Positions 1 to 12,495 of a stretch of 64,000 nt of DNA are shown piece by piece. Source of the stretch: Cryptomeria japonica. Its lineage: Eukaryota > Streptophyta > Pinopsida > Cupressales > Cupressaceae. Position numbers and translations under genes: made by a program. Each line of letters begins with the position of its first letter. Within the stretch, counting starts at the first letter, position 1. The DNA lies in the NCBI RefSeq assembly GCF_030272615.1, contig NC_081413.1, forward strand, positions 721,696,367 through 721,760,366. Direction: 5' to 3'. The notes under the pieces were generated by a model. The model had not been told where the DNA came from, did not search any database, and saw only the letters and a program-made list of their open reading frames with translations.

Positions 1-1096
1 TTATTTGATTCCTTAATTTCATTATTTCGTTCGTTGTCCTCTTGTTCGTTAAAGTGTTTAGTTACTAACCTTGATTTTCTACTTGTGGGATCTTATGGAA
101 TTATATCAACTTATCCTCTTCTCGTTATGTAAATCTAGAGCCTTACAATTTTTTTTTACCAATCTATTAAAACTCACTTCCTTTGGTGATCATCCTTTAA
201 AGCCTTCAATGCTATTGGTTGACTTTCATGACTAGGCAAGTGTACATGCAAAATTCCTAATGTAATATTGAAATCACAATTCATCTCTTGTTCATCCAAG
301 TGTCGATGTCTTTGCTTGAGAAGATATCATCTTGGCATGTTAAGATTTATCATTCTAACATTCACATAGTCACAGAGTTTTTTCCACATCTTCAACATTG
401 TCCATTAGTTTCGTTGGTTCCTTGCTTGCCATTGCTTCGTAAAAAATATTTCTCATATTCTCGTCTCTATCCTTCAATGTAACATTTCTTTGTTTATTTT
501 CCTCTGATTAGAACTATTATTCTTCTAATCCACAACCATTGACTTGTTAGTGGATACCATGTGTTCTTTATGAGGCACAAGAGAATCATGAACAACCTTC
601 TAATTTCTAAGCAACTTCAAATAATTTGATTTATGATCACTAGATAAGTTATCCTTAATGCATGACTCTTGAGATGGAGTAAGAGAAATATCGTAATCAT
701 CTTGACTCATTTCGTTGGTGATTGAAGAAGCATATGAAGGTATAACTGTCTCCCGATTTTTAGAGATGTTGGAGACCATTTCCTTGTTTTAAATCTCTTG
801 AAATGCTAGCATGAGATCATGGGTAGTTGTAAGATCTCTATTAGCACAACCTTCAATTTTGGCTTTTGGAAAGGTGATTTGCCTATTTTTTAGTCCTTCT
901 TTGGTGTGTACTCTTCTTCCTCTTCCTTCATTCTTCTCCTTAGTTCAACACTTAACTCACCCCATTTGGCTAAATTCCTATCACTCTTTTGGAGATTTTG
1001 TTTTAGTTTTTCTACAAGCTCTTGAATTGTATTCATCTTGAAACAATTTTGAAGTCTCCCTAACAGGCTGCCAAGTTTATTAGCTCTGATGCTACT
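1..1096 (-). mobile_element. Internal 5' end of a decayed minus-strand Ty3-type LTR element
   Basis: Read on the minus strand, an LTR end (ACATTACA, about 1097-1104) is followed at once by a worn copy of the initiator-Met tRNA primer-binding site: the last nine bases, CATCAGAGC, match TATCAGAGC with one change (1083-1094). A short minus-strand reading frame starting near 1033 (to 890) gives a lysine/glutamate-rich helical segment resembling the N-terminus of Ty3 gag proteins. Beyond it (1-889) all frames are broken and I recognise no domain. The rest of the element lies left of the window. Family assignment rests only on the primer site and gag-like start. Confidence 0.45.
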
Positions 1097-2129
1097 TGTA
1101 ATGTCCCCTTTTAGGAACAATGAAATATATCCACTAAATTGCAATATATTTAACAAATGAACAATTAAAAATGAATGATAAGGTATTGGATAATTAAGAA
1201 TGATTACAAATTTCTTGAATTTCTAATATGAAGTCTAATTTGTATGCACAAGAAGATGATAGCGATCTTAATGCATCTCTGATTGTTGTTCTTGATTTAT
1301 TGTCCTTATAACCAAGCATCAAGTTGTGTATGATTCTGCCTATATAAAATAAATTATAGGCCTTGAAACTTGAATGCTTTTCATGATTGATATCCTTTTA
1401 ATTATGTGATTTTGTTATGAAGCCTTGCCCTATTTATGTACTTGAAACATATGCCTCCATGTTATAAAATGCTACTCTACTAGAGCCATCCAAATCTAGA
1501 AATTAACAAGCAACAAAGTCTTCCAATAAATCCATGTTCACAATATTTATTAATGCTTTATATCTCTTTCCAAGAGATATGATTTCTCTTGAAAAACACA
1601 ATATTTCATAGCATATATATTAGGGTGTGAAGATTTGGGTTACTTATTTTATTAATTCGTAGCAGATTGCTAGGGCAGCCAAGTGAAGGTCTTGTTGCCG
1701 CTATTTTACAAGGTCACTGATGCATGTTAAAAAGTACTAGACTAGCAGAAACAATGCCCATGATTATCACTGGAACTTAGGATTAAAATTAAATATGATT
1801 TTTAATCAAGGTATAGCATATTGCATGATACAATAGAAAAAGTTTTGGCAAAATGATCTTGAGACATAAGGATCAAAGAAACATTCTTGTGAACATAATA
1901 TAGTAAATTTTACAAATATATAAATCTATATTATTATCAGTATTCTTATATGTTACAGTTGAATCAACAACCTATGGTTCTTGGGATCTTATAGTCAAAA
2001 CTTACACTAGTTTGTTGATAGCATCTCATATTCACACAAATTGAAGCATGTTCAAAATAATCTACAAATCATAAGTATAACTAATGAAGCAGCCAGACTT
2101 TGGGTAAATATTGAGAAACTTACTTAATC
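1097..2129 (-). repeat. 5' LTR of the same element (far end not located)
   Basis: In plus orientation the stretch opens TGTAATGTCCCC, which is the reverse complement of an LTR terminus ending GGGGACATTACA next to the primer site. It is AT-rich and has no credible reading frame. I could not find where the LTR stops; somewhere before 2130 it gives way to sequence upstream of the PDS5-like fragment, so the right coordinate is only a limit. Confidence 0.35.
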
Positions 2130-2297
2130 ATGGCAATGAAAGACATCAAACCATTGGCAAGATCACTATATGAAGTAGGCAACAAGCTTAACACTCAATT
2201 ACAATCAAGAGATGATATCTTGAACATATTTAAATTAGTAGAAGAATATTTAACCCACATTGAAGAGTCATCCTTCAAAGTGTTGGACATAGCTCTA
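2130..2297 (+). pseudogene. PDS5-like cohesin cofactor pseudogene, N-terminal fragment
   Basis: An ATG at 2130 opens a 56-codon stretch whose protein (for example EVGNKLNTQLQSRDDILNIF, then a leucine-rich EEYLTHIEES helix) resembles the N-terminal start of plant PDS5 proteins, which regulate cohesin on chromatin and are built of HEAT repeats. The frame runs directly into a 6.3-kb solo LTR. When that LTR and one copy of its CTCTA duplication are ignored, the frame continues at 8598 with more PDS5-like sequence and no intron. This suggests a retrocopy, or a break inside one exon. The PDS5 match is from memory of the family and needs a database search. Confidence 0.55.
2293..2297. repeat. Target-site duplication CTCTA (left copy)
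   Basis: CTCTA directly precedes the TG of the solo LTR and recurs at 8593-8597 directly after its terminal CA. Confidence 0.85.
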
Positions 2298-5200
2298 TGT
2301 AGTGCCCCTCCCTGACTCATCCCTTATGAGAAGGTGTGATATACACTTTTAGTTTTCTGCTCTGATAGTCTCTTTGACATTAGTGGATTCATTTATGATT
2401 TATGTGGATGAAGCTATGTCTTGGACTAATATATTGATCAGGCTTATGAACTCACTACTCATGTATGAATTTTATTACTTATGAGGTTGTGATGGCATCT
2501 TGATTATGCTAACCCTATTCCATAATTATGATGATGATTGAGTTGATCTTATGATGATTGTGACTATATTGTAGTGTCTTTGTGATAAGGACGATATCTA
2601 TGGCATTGCTATTCTCTATCACTTTCCTGATCATTTATGATGTATATGTATCGTACATATGTTGTATTATGTTTTAGTGGATGCAGGATTGCAGGTACCA
2701 GACATCGACTCCACTTGGTCTCACAAGTCTGAGCGTGTCTTATCCCAATGGCAAGTTATCGAAGATGTTATGTGTTTATGGTGCAGGAGCACCTAGCTTA
2801 TAACCATTTTGTTGATGCACTTTCTAGATTTTGGTGTGTTAGCCCTTATTTTGGATTATATTTGTGAATAATGGACTACTCAGAGGTCCACATGTGTGTT
2901 GGATATGCATTTGAGGGATGATTGTCAATTAGGTTATTTGTTTGCTCAAATTTGGTCTATGAGCCCTTGTAAGCCTAAAATGGCATAAATTTGCATTTTG
3001 ATGTAAAATGTCTTGTAAAGCCTTATTTGGCATTTAGGCATGTCATTTTAATGTTAGGGAGTCATCCTAGGAGGTTTAGGATGAGTAGAAATGCATAAAA
3101 TGTAAAAATGCACATTTGAGCAAACATTGTCATTGTTGCTCGACAACATTTTGCAACTTTTGAGCAACTTTTGCATTTTTTAGCACATCGGTGGTTAGGC
3201 AACTAATGAAGAGTTGGTTAGGATCCATATGTCATATAAAATTCCCTAAGAATGATTGTACATGGGTTGGCAAAAGCCTTGAGCAAGTTTGAATAGATTG
3301 TGAAGACATTTTCTAGATTTTACCTTGTAATTTTCTCATCTTTTGAGTAGCAATCCGTACCAAATGGATTGACCTTGCTACTGTTCTTTCATGAATGTTT
3401 GGTGTATGACATTTTAGTTCTCAGAAGGTGTTTGTAATTGTTTTTAGTGTAGGTTTGAAGTGTGTTGTTAAATTTGCATTGCTCTCAGCTTGAGCAAGGG
3501 TTTAAGAGCCCAGTTATGGTTCCAGCTTGAAATCCCTTGAATTTTGCTCAATAAACCTTGGGACTTGAGTTATGGAACCCTTGTATAGTATAAATATGTT
3601 TTGTATTGTCTTGGAAATTATTGAGAAGAAACTTTCCATCATTTCCTAGGCGAGCTCAGTCATAGCCCAATTAAGAAACTAATTGAAATGTTGCATATGC
3701 TTGTAGGGATGACCAGTTGTGAAGGTGCCAAGTGTTTGGAATGAGAAAGTAATGTGTGGTAGAGTCTATGTGAAAAGGTAGAGGTGTGACAGAGTAGAGG
3801 AAACAACAAACCCATTGGAGAAGACTGCTAAGTCCCAAACCCTCTATAAATGCCATTTTTGGGTTTCGTAACATTACGGACAAACTTGACTATCCCACCT
3901 AGTGGATCCAAAAGTTCATCCAAAAGGGTACTCAGATCACCAAAGATGTTGGAAGGTTCTTTGACTGATTTTTGAATAATTTCCCAAAAACCAAAAAAGT
4001 AGGGAACGATGAAGAAATGATGGAAAACCAATTGAAGAACCAGTTGAATGGCATGGAAACACCTTTATAACACCATGCTTGAAGCAACTATTGAGCACAA
4101 CTTGATAGGGAACACTTCAAGAGAGTCTGAATGTTTTGGTTTGTTAAATGACAAGTGAGAAGTGAAAGGAGCCCACTAAAATATCACCCAACTACGTATT
4201 GAGCAAGGTGAAACTCTCTTTGAGAACCCCTCCCCATCAGTTTCCCTCTCATACTTTAGGCTTAAGTTGATAACTTGTCAGTAAGTGTCTTTGCTTGAGT
4301 TGTTGATCTGTGTCATGTGGTATGTTGTTCAAACCTATGTCAGGTTGCCTTGTGAGTTTGTGATTATTTATTAATTAATAATTAATCGATTTATATATTT
4401 TATTTAGTATTAAATTAAATTAATGGATGACATTAATATTTGATATTAACGTGTGAATTATTATTATTAGAGATTTATTATTTGCTGATGTTTATTTCAT
4501 GAATTTGTATTTAATTGATGATTTTATATTATTATTATTATTTTATGGTCTAATGTTTAACTGAATGTTTATTATTTGATCTTTTGATTTTTTGGATTAT
4601 TATTTATTTATTTATTAATTATTGGTTGAGTATTTATGCCTATTTGTACATTCATTTATTTATTTGTTATATTTTATATGTACATGTGGGAGATATTTAT
4701 AGTATTGAGTTTAAATTATATTGGCTAGAGCATTTATATGTATCTGTACATTTAATTATTGATTGATTTATTTATTGTTTAATTACTAGTTGAAGCATTT
4801 ATGCTTGTCCATACATTTACTTATTTATTACCCATTTTGTTTATTTATTTATTTATCTTTTTTATTGTTTATTTATTTATGAATTTATTGTTGTGGTATT
4901 TATCGTTTATCTAATTATTTATTGTTTTGATTATTTATTTATTTATTTGTTATTACTTATGTACCTACCCCTTGTTATGATTGGCTCTCTTGAGAGTTGT
5001 GATTGTGAGGATATTATTATATAATTGTTTGTTTATTTATTTATGTTATTTGTGGTTTTATATTTAATAGGAGCATTTATTTATATTGCCTTTGATTTAT
5101 TATTATTATTATTAGTTATTATATTACATTCTCTTGTTACTAATTGAGTAATGTAATATTATGTTTATACCTACCCTATTATTTTATTGGTTGAGATTTG

Positions 5201-8200
5201 GGGGTAAGTAAATAATATTATTTTATAACCTTACCTCAATTTTTGGAAGGGGGTTGGTATAGAATATAATTTATTGGAATATTTTTATTGGCGGGGATTC
5301 TTCTATCGATGTTGAATGAGAATTTATTTATTTGTTTTTTGAGCATTTGTTGTGGGGAGCTTCTAGATGGATTTTTCTATGACTTTGGAGAATTTTGAAT
5401 GTTGCTGGAGTTTTTTATATTTGTTTTGATTTGGAGCTTGGTTGGATTAGAAGCTTGGATTGGACTGTTGAAGATTTTGGTTTTGCTCTTCATCCAATTT
5501 CTCTTGCCATCACTCTATTTTCTAGGTTGGAGCTATGCCTTTACTCTTGCATTTTGATTTTAAAAGTATTTGTTTATTCCATGTTTGTATAAAGATTGGC
5601 TGTGGGAGATTGGGAAGTGTAATTGAAGAAAGGATAATAATATTAATATATAAATATACTAAGGTTGGAAAAAAATAAATATTTGTATGCTTTTTACTTA
5701 TTGTGCTGAGTGTTGTCGTGAAAGTTCAATTCTGCATTTGATGTGTTTGTAGTTCTTGTTTTTTCTCCCCTATGGACTTCTTGAGTCCTTGTTTCCCATT
5801 GAATTTATGTATGAGACCCTCTCTCTCTACCTTATTCGGTCACATGGTGATGTCACTTGATTCTTGGCAATATCTATGTATGACTGTGTATGTGTGATGT
5901 CGGGAAATGAAGTTTAAATGCTCTTGTGAGGTCTTGTTGCTCCAATTATGGCTTGGTTTATCTTTATCTTGGTCTTACACACCTTATGGGAGTGTTATGT
6001 ACCTCATTTGTGAGCCTATATGCAATTTTGAGTGGATTCGTAACTTTATACCTCCGTTTTTCATCATTTTTACACTTTGTCTTGGATGTGTTATTGTGCA
6101 TCTCATATGCACTAAAGTTTTCTTTGTATGCACTAGAGAATGTCTCATATGCACTAATCTATACCCCATATGTGGTAATCTGGTCCTTGCATGCACTAAA
6201 TTGTCATGCTTTGTTGGTTTACCAGTTTTGGTTAATGTGGTTACTTTTTCGGATTTGGGGGTTGTACCAGAGGCTTTTTTGTGAATATCTTGAGTTTATT
6301 TGAGATGATTTTGGTCCAGCAATGATATTTATTTATTTTTTTTGGCTCTAGCAAGAGGGATAATGCCTTGTCATTGAGGATTGTGTATATATGTTAATTG
6401 TATCCAACAGGAAGGATAATGCTTTGTTGTTGAAGTTGATTTTATATGAGCTCCAGTGGGATGGATGTGACCCACTGTTGAGGATTGTATTTTCTTATTA
6501 ATGGGTAAGATGGTGTATACCTTACTCTTGTTTATTGTTGTGCTTTTGATGATTGAGGTGCTTGATGTTCATGTTGACTTCATGGTCCTTGTTATGCTTT
6601 AGATTTGTATAAGTGTGATGTTGTTATTGTTGGATCTTATGTTGAGCCTCCTTGTGATGTTGTTATGTTTATATGTTTCACCCTAAGGTTATGGTCCATG
6701 GTTGGGAGAGTGGTCTCTTGCATGTGTAGGACCGAGGTCATGAGCAATAGGCTTCTAAGAGGTTTCTTGTAAGGATGTTTAGGGTCTAGACCTATCATGG
6801 AACCACATGAAGAGTTTATGATTAATTGATTAGTGAGTTTGATAATTAGGAATTCCCATAATGACGATAATGAATTTGAGTTGTATGCCCCAATGGCAGG
6901 TCCCAGGGAAGTGGTTTTGGGATTTATGGTTGAGAAGACCGTTGGAGCGATGAATCGATCTCCCTTGTTTGGCTCCAAGTTTGAGGCGGATTCCACATGA
7001 GGATAGCATGTGATGACACTCTTCCCTACATGTGTCCATTATCCTTATGCACTTTGATGATTATGCCTCTAGTAGTTTATTAATTTATGATTATCCTTGT
7101 GATGTGATGTGATTCATTGTTATGATTGTTGTCTTTTTGGATGTCATGTTGGGTCCCTTGGTTGTTAGGTGTCAGCCTAGGTATTGAGTGAGTTGCAATC
7201 CCATGTCATCTCCTAGCACGGGGGGTGGTCCCTATTTGGTTGCACATGGTGGGGTGGTCTGATGTCTTCTTCCATTGGGAAGTTCTTCATTAGATTCTTG
7301 CATGCGTGGATATGGATTTTATATTATCTCACATGGATGGATCTTTGGAGCATAATTCAAGTAATTGGAATTGCTATCATGCACTTTTGTATCTTGAGAA
7401 AGATGTAATAGTAAAGAAAACTATGTAATTAGTATCTTGTGAGCACATGTATTAAGACTTGTAGTAGGTTGATTTCGGAATGAGATGCATTGGATAAGAT
7501 TGTTGTAAATGGATATTTAACGTGTATGTAATTCTAAAATAGAAAGGAATTAAATGATTGAGTGATACAAATGGATTATCTTGTGTATATCTTGTGTATG
7601 CCAGTGGATACATATTAATCATTGTGTACACCTAGATTTGAAAGCTATTAATCCTTAATGTTAGAATGGGTAGTTTTAGATTTGTATGGATTCTATGATT
7701 CTTCATTATGTAGAGTTGTTTTCTATGTGTTGAAATAGTCTAATGTATCATGATGACATTGTAAATGTAAACGAGATTGTATACACTTATGCCTATTATG
7801 CATTAGGATATGAAGTAGTAGTTGAGATTATGGTGTTGTGAAGATGTGAGATGTTGTGATAAATGTTAATGTGTAAAAGATAGAGATTTGGATTCTATAT
7901 TGGATTAGAAAATGATGATTAGCTCATATGTGTTCTTGTAGTGTATGAGTTCATGAGTTAGTCTTGTATATATATATGGGATTCTATTTGGAAGAAGTTT
8001 TATACTTGTTCTAATCCTTGAACATGTATGTGAGTAGAACCTTGATGATATAAGATGTGTTTCTTAAGGAATGATCTAGTCCTATCATGGAAGATGATCA
8101 ATTAGATTCATATTGTGATGGATGGTTAAAGTTGAGGAAATTAGGAACATTTGGTTTGGTGTTTAAAATGAATCCAAGAATTAATGGGTTATGATAGGTA

Positions 8201-8592
8201 TGCATTGAAAATAAATGATTCTCATGTTAGGAAGAAAGTACTGAGAAGAACTTAAATGAAATGAGTGTTAATGGTTTTATGTTATGGATGTGTTTATGTG
8301 TTATTGATAGTAAGTAGTGATGTTGAAGTACCCTAGGGAATGAATGATTAGATGAAAGGATGATTGATTATAGGTATGCATTGAGATGATAATGGTTATA
8401 ATGTTATTTCTTCTTGCGTTATATGAGGTCATGGTTATCTTCATGATGTTTTATGCATTCGTGGTATGTTAATCTATGATTTGGAGTAATTCAATAGTTT
8501 ACTATCTTGCATTAGTAGATTTTTTTTTTTTTAATTCTCTATTTGTCGGATAGTTTAGTTATTTTATCTAGGGTATCTTAGCAGGCATTACA
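2298..8592 (+). mobile_element. Giant solo LTR (6,295 bp), relative of the Tekay-like family
   Basis: It begins TGTAGTGCCCCTCC and ends GGCATTACA, flanked by perfect 5-bp repeats CTCTA. The Tekay-like element at 36559 has LTRs that begin TGAAGTACCCCTCC (left) or TGTAGTACCCCTCC (right) and end GGCATTACA. Internal blocks also match, including a TTGCAGGTACCAG block near 2690 (36951 in the other LTR), a GTGATGACACTCT block near 7011 (39614), and a CTCCTAGCACGG block near 7212. No primer site, coding domain or second LTR is seen, so it is a solo LTR left by LTR-LTR recombination. It includes a TATTTATT-rich tract (4370-5130) and worn short repeats of ATGCACTA (6094-6200). Overlapping open frames near 5907-6303 look accidental. 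Confidence 0.8.
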
Positions 8593-8597
8593 CTCTA
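8593..8597. repeat. Target-site duplication CTCTA (right copy)
   Basis: This is the second copy of the insertion duplication, directly after the CA of the 6.3-kb solo LTR. Confidence 0.85.
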
Positions 8598-9364
8598 ACT
8601 CCTACAGTGACCACCTCAAAACAACAAAATTGGTTGAGGCATCATGATGAGGAGATCAAATTGTTGGTTACCTCTTGTATGAGTCAGGTAATGAGAATTT
8701 TGGTACGTCTAATTCCTTGTGACAAAACCACAATGAAAGAAGTATTGCACCTGATTGTAGACAATTAAAATGACCTAGATGACATCAGTAGGTCACATTA
8801 CTCAAGAAGGGTTACCATATTAAATATATTTGCGAAGGATGAGCAACCTTCTTATGGAATTAGGGTTGCAAGATCTGATCTACAACATGTTCCATCTTTT
8901 CTTTGTCATGACCAAAGATGTACACAATAAATATGTTTTTGTAGCCATGAAAGACATTACAATTCTCATTATCAAAGAAAATGTTATTATCACTCGACCC
9001 ATCATGTCTATGCTATAGACAACTTGGAAACAAGAATGGACTCTCTTAATCTGCATATACATTATTCCACGAAGTGGCCAAACAATGTGACATCAAACTC
9101 AAACCTCAGTTGAATCAAGAAGAACAAGAAAAAATCCAATTAGAAAATGAAGGTTCTCTAAATCTTCGTTTAGTTGTACATATGAATGCAAAGACATGTG
9201 AATTGTTCATAAGGAGGGAGATGAATCCTCATACGACCCTTCTATCACAAATAAAATAAGTACTTGGATTCACGAGGGTCATGAGGCCTTATACCTACAC
9301 AAGAAGAGAGAAGCTAAATTGGTATATGGTCAACTAGTATAACACGAAGAAGAAAAAAAGGAAG
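8598..9364 (+). pseudogene. PDS5-like pseudogene, continued
   Basis: The frame broken at 2297 resumes here. Its first part contains LRHHDEEIKLLVTSCMSQVM, which resembles the PDS5 HEAT motif around 'RHQDKDVKLLVATCISEIMR', then an in-frame TAA near 8769 and RRVTIL. A one-base shift near 8840 moves the match to the next frame (DLIYNMFHLFF, then VFVAMKDI..ILIIKE), again PDS5-like. A later frame (9074-9256) has CDIKLKPQL, another PDS5-like segment, followed by glutamate-rich sequence. The copy ends in GGAAG (9360-9364), where the outer retroelement begins. Several stops and frameshifts make it non-functional. The order of the segments follows the family; the identity is my inference. Confidence 0.55.
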
Positions 9365-10998
9365 TGTAGTGCATAAAAATAGGATCAGGCAACTAAGTCC
9401 TTATCCCACTCTCATGTACACACAGTGGAATATGAAAGAGCCTAGGTAGATAGTTCACTTTGGCTACTTATTGTGAGGAAGAGAGAGACATGGAATATCT
9501 CTTAGAATTTTTATGTATTTGTTGTAAATGAAGAGTATATGTGCAAGATATGATCAACTATGCTAGGAGATGAACAAAGATACACTTGTTTAAGCTAAAA
9601 ATGCAGAATTTGACTATATTGAAACTGAGAAACTAAGCATAGAGAAGGGGAGAATTCTTATACATACCTGGCACCAAAATTTGATGTTGACTGTGTAGAA
9701 CTAGGGCACCACGCCCTGGTCCCTGTCAGAATAGAGGGCTGAAATTGTAGAACTGCTAAAAAATGCAGAAAAACATAGAGGGCCAGGGTGCCACACCCTA
9801 TTCCTAGGGAGGACCAAGGTGCCACACCCTAGTACTTGAAGAATGAGTCCAAATTTGGAGGTTGGGTCTGTATTTGTGTGCTCTGTTGGTTCCGAAGATC
9901 ACACATCCACCAGATTTATGTACCTGTACCCACAACTTAAAAAATGGTGTCTAAATGGCTATATAGTGTTTTTCCTTAATCAAACCCCTCTTTTTGGTAA
10001 TTTCCACAAATAGAAGATAATGTATTGAATATGTGTGTGAAAGATCCTAAATGAACAAGAAAGTAAATCTAGAGTTCTACCCTACGGTTTGGAGAGTAAA
10101 CCCTAAATGAATGTAAAAGTAAATGTAAATGCTTTAAATCACTAGTGAAATAATAGATCTAAAGCATGAATGTAAATATGAAAATGAACGTCATGAAGCT
10201 CATACAAAGACATGAAAATAACATGAAACCATACCAAACCCTAAGGGAGAGGTACAAGCTAATCAGTAGTCAGTGATATCCTATTATTCTTCAATATCTT
10301 CAAAGCTCCTAATTGATGTTTGAAATGAATGATGAAGGATTGATAAATGCTTGATGAATGCTTGATTTTTTGTTGTAGACTTCACATAACCTGCACTTTC
10401 ACTTCACAAGAGGCTCCTTCAATCGCTAGATCTTAGATCCTTCAAATGAGGAAAAGAAGGCTTTATGTAGGAGACTCTAACTTTGTTTTGAGTCATAGTC
10501 CGACTTAGAAATAATATTTTTTGCCAATCTCTTAGATTTGAATATTAAAATATCTCCAAAACATGCTCCCAAAATTTAGGGAGAAAAAGTCGGAACCATG
10601 TTGGTACCAACATGGTCCGAACACACGGTCCAACCAACTTTTTGCCAAATTTTTGGGGAATCAAGATATTGTGATTTTAGAGAGAATTTTGAGAGTATAT
10701 GAGAATTTGAGATTTCTAGATATGCAAAATCGGGCCTTGAAGGTCGAAATAAGACATGATTAGGGTATTTGATGAAATGATTAATTGGAAGAATAAAATA
10801 AAAAGGGGCACACTTAGGGTAAATGGCCCAATTTTATGATGCGTAGAGTGATGAAAGAATAAATTAGATTTAATTAAATTAATTAATTAAATGCTTAAAG
10901 GGAAATTGAGATGCAAGATGCAAACACACTAAGGCGGGTGCTAACCTAAGCATGGAATTGTACCACCCAATTAAGGGTGTACAATTTACAACGCTAAA
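9365..10998 (-). repeat. 3' LTR of the outer element
   Basis: It starts TGTAGTGCATAAAAAT in plus orientation, matching TGTGGAGCATAAAAAT at 16100, and stays alignable with 16100-16516 and 29402-29678. A likely TATA box CTATATAG lies at 9959-9966 (minus-strand promoter). Words of the type GGACCAAGGTGCCACACCCT recur at 9780-9835. The right edge (near ACGCTAA, 10991-10998) is placed by comparison with the inner element's LTR end ACGCTACA. Confidence 0.7.
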
Positions 10999-11016
10999 TT
11001 TATCCCCCACTTTAGA
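10999..11016 (-). other. Polypurine tract of the outer element
   Basis: The minus strand reads TCTAAAGTGGGGGATAAA immediately before the 3' LTR, matching CTAAAGTGGGGGCTAAA in the inner element. This is the expected plus-strand primer site. Confidence 0.65.
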
Positions 11017-12495
11017 AACCATATGACACTACGTGCATATTCAAGCTAAAGTATAGAAAAGTAAACATTTCATGAAAAAGGATATATCCATAACGTGTCG
11101 GATGAATCCCTCGGCAGTATCTGCAGTATATTGTTTGGAACCGCACCCCACAAAACCACATGTTAGATAAAATCATAAAATCACCTAATGCTTACTAGGG
11201 AAGTTATAAAATTCGCGGGTGGCTATATGCCCCCCTATTTCGGCTTGCTAATTTAGTGAGGTGAAACAGGGTATCATGTTTACCACAACGAATTGTGAAA
11301 AGAGGTGATGAAAAATGCTTACAACAAGGCTTGATATAGGATCAAAGCGTATCATGGATCATTTGGTAAGAAAGAGAACTAAACCACAATTCCAACACAA
11401 CAAAGAGTGTGAGGATTGGAGCTATCTAACACAATATGAAAGATTAAGCAGAAGAATGCAAAGTTAGGGTTGAGAAAATAATTACCTTTTAAATTGTGAA
11501 AAAGGAGGAAGAGATCATTATGCAAAAGACATCCACCTTTAAGAATAGAAAGGAAAATAAGAGGAGAAGGAAAATAAGAATACACACCTCCTCCAATATG
11601 TAGGAAAAGAGGATTCTTAGCAACGGATTGCACACTTTCACTAAGGAGAGATTGTTCATGAAAGATGCATCATTTCACAGAGAGGTCCTAAATACGGAAT
11701 ACCCATATTCTATGCAAGAGATGACATAAAATGAAATTGCAACTTAGAAAAAGGAAAGATGAATCATTGGAGAAAGAATAGAAGATTGAAATATGACCCT
11801 TTCCACCCAAGCATAGAGGCAAGGACATCAAAGAGAGATAATTTATAAAAGAAACATTCTTGTAAAAAGAAGGAAAGAGATCCTCATCAGGGATACACAT
11901 GTTCACGAAATAGAAGGGTTCCTTTTAAAAGATACCACTCAATGAGGCAAATAATTTGATGAATGATTAAAGACTTCCTACACAAAGGAAGATGTCCAAA
12001 TAAGGATATGTACTAAAGATCCTCATTAAGGATACGTGTTCCAATATGAGAGAGGGAATCCCTAATTGGAATATACACCTCTACAATCAATGAGAGATCA
12101 TTATAAAAGACACTACTTCACAAAAGGGAAAATTTTTAACCTTGGAAAGGAGAGATGTTTGAAACCACTCCTGCCCCCCACACATAGAGTCAAGAGATGG
12201 GATAAAAATAAGCTATTATGTTGCTTCCAAAGTATGATTGCATGTGAAATTCTACCATCATGAATGACAATGAGCCCCCAGTAAGTGAGATAACAATGTC
12301 ACATAATGATGAGAAACATAATAGCCACTAATGTTATTTGAAGATATGAAAAATCGGATGAAGAATTTGAATGTGACATGTTAAATTCTCTACCAGCTTA
12401 GGGATTAATAACATGTTTAAGATGATAAATATTGAGAATTATTGATCGAGAGAGTAGTTTATAGGAGAATAATAATCCACTAAGTCATGCTCCTC
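11017..12495 (-). other. Non-coding 3' interior of the outer element
   Basis: The first 300 bases match the inner element's 18174-18480 (shared blocks such as GGATATATCCATAA and CACCTAATGCTTACTAGGG). The remainder holds loosely repeated short blocks built on GATCCTCATnAGGGATACnnG (near 11880 and 12018) and AGATCATTATnnAAAGACA (near 11512 and 12088). No coding domain is visible, and the pol genes expected here are absent. Confidence 0.5.

Noticed and set aside
4584-4763. 60-residue plus-strand frame, hydrophobic and tyrosine-rich
   Set aside because: It lies in a TATTTATT-rich tract of the giant solo LTR; composition explains the open frame.
5907-6303. Two overlapping 125-residue plus-strand frames
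   Set aside because: Both are inside a solo LTR, overlap in different registers, and show no domain; short repeats keep them open.
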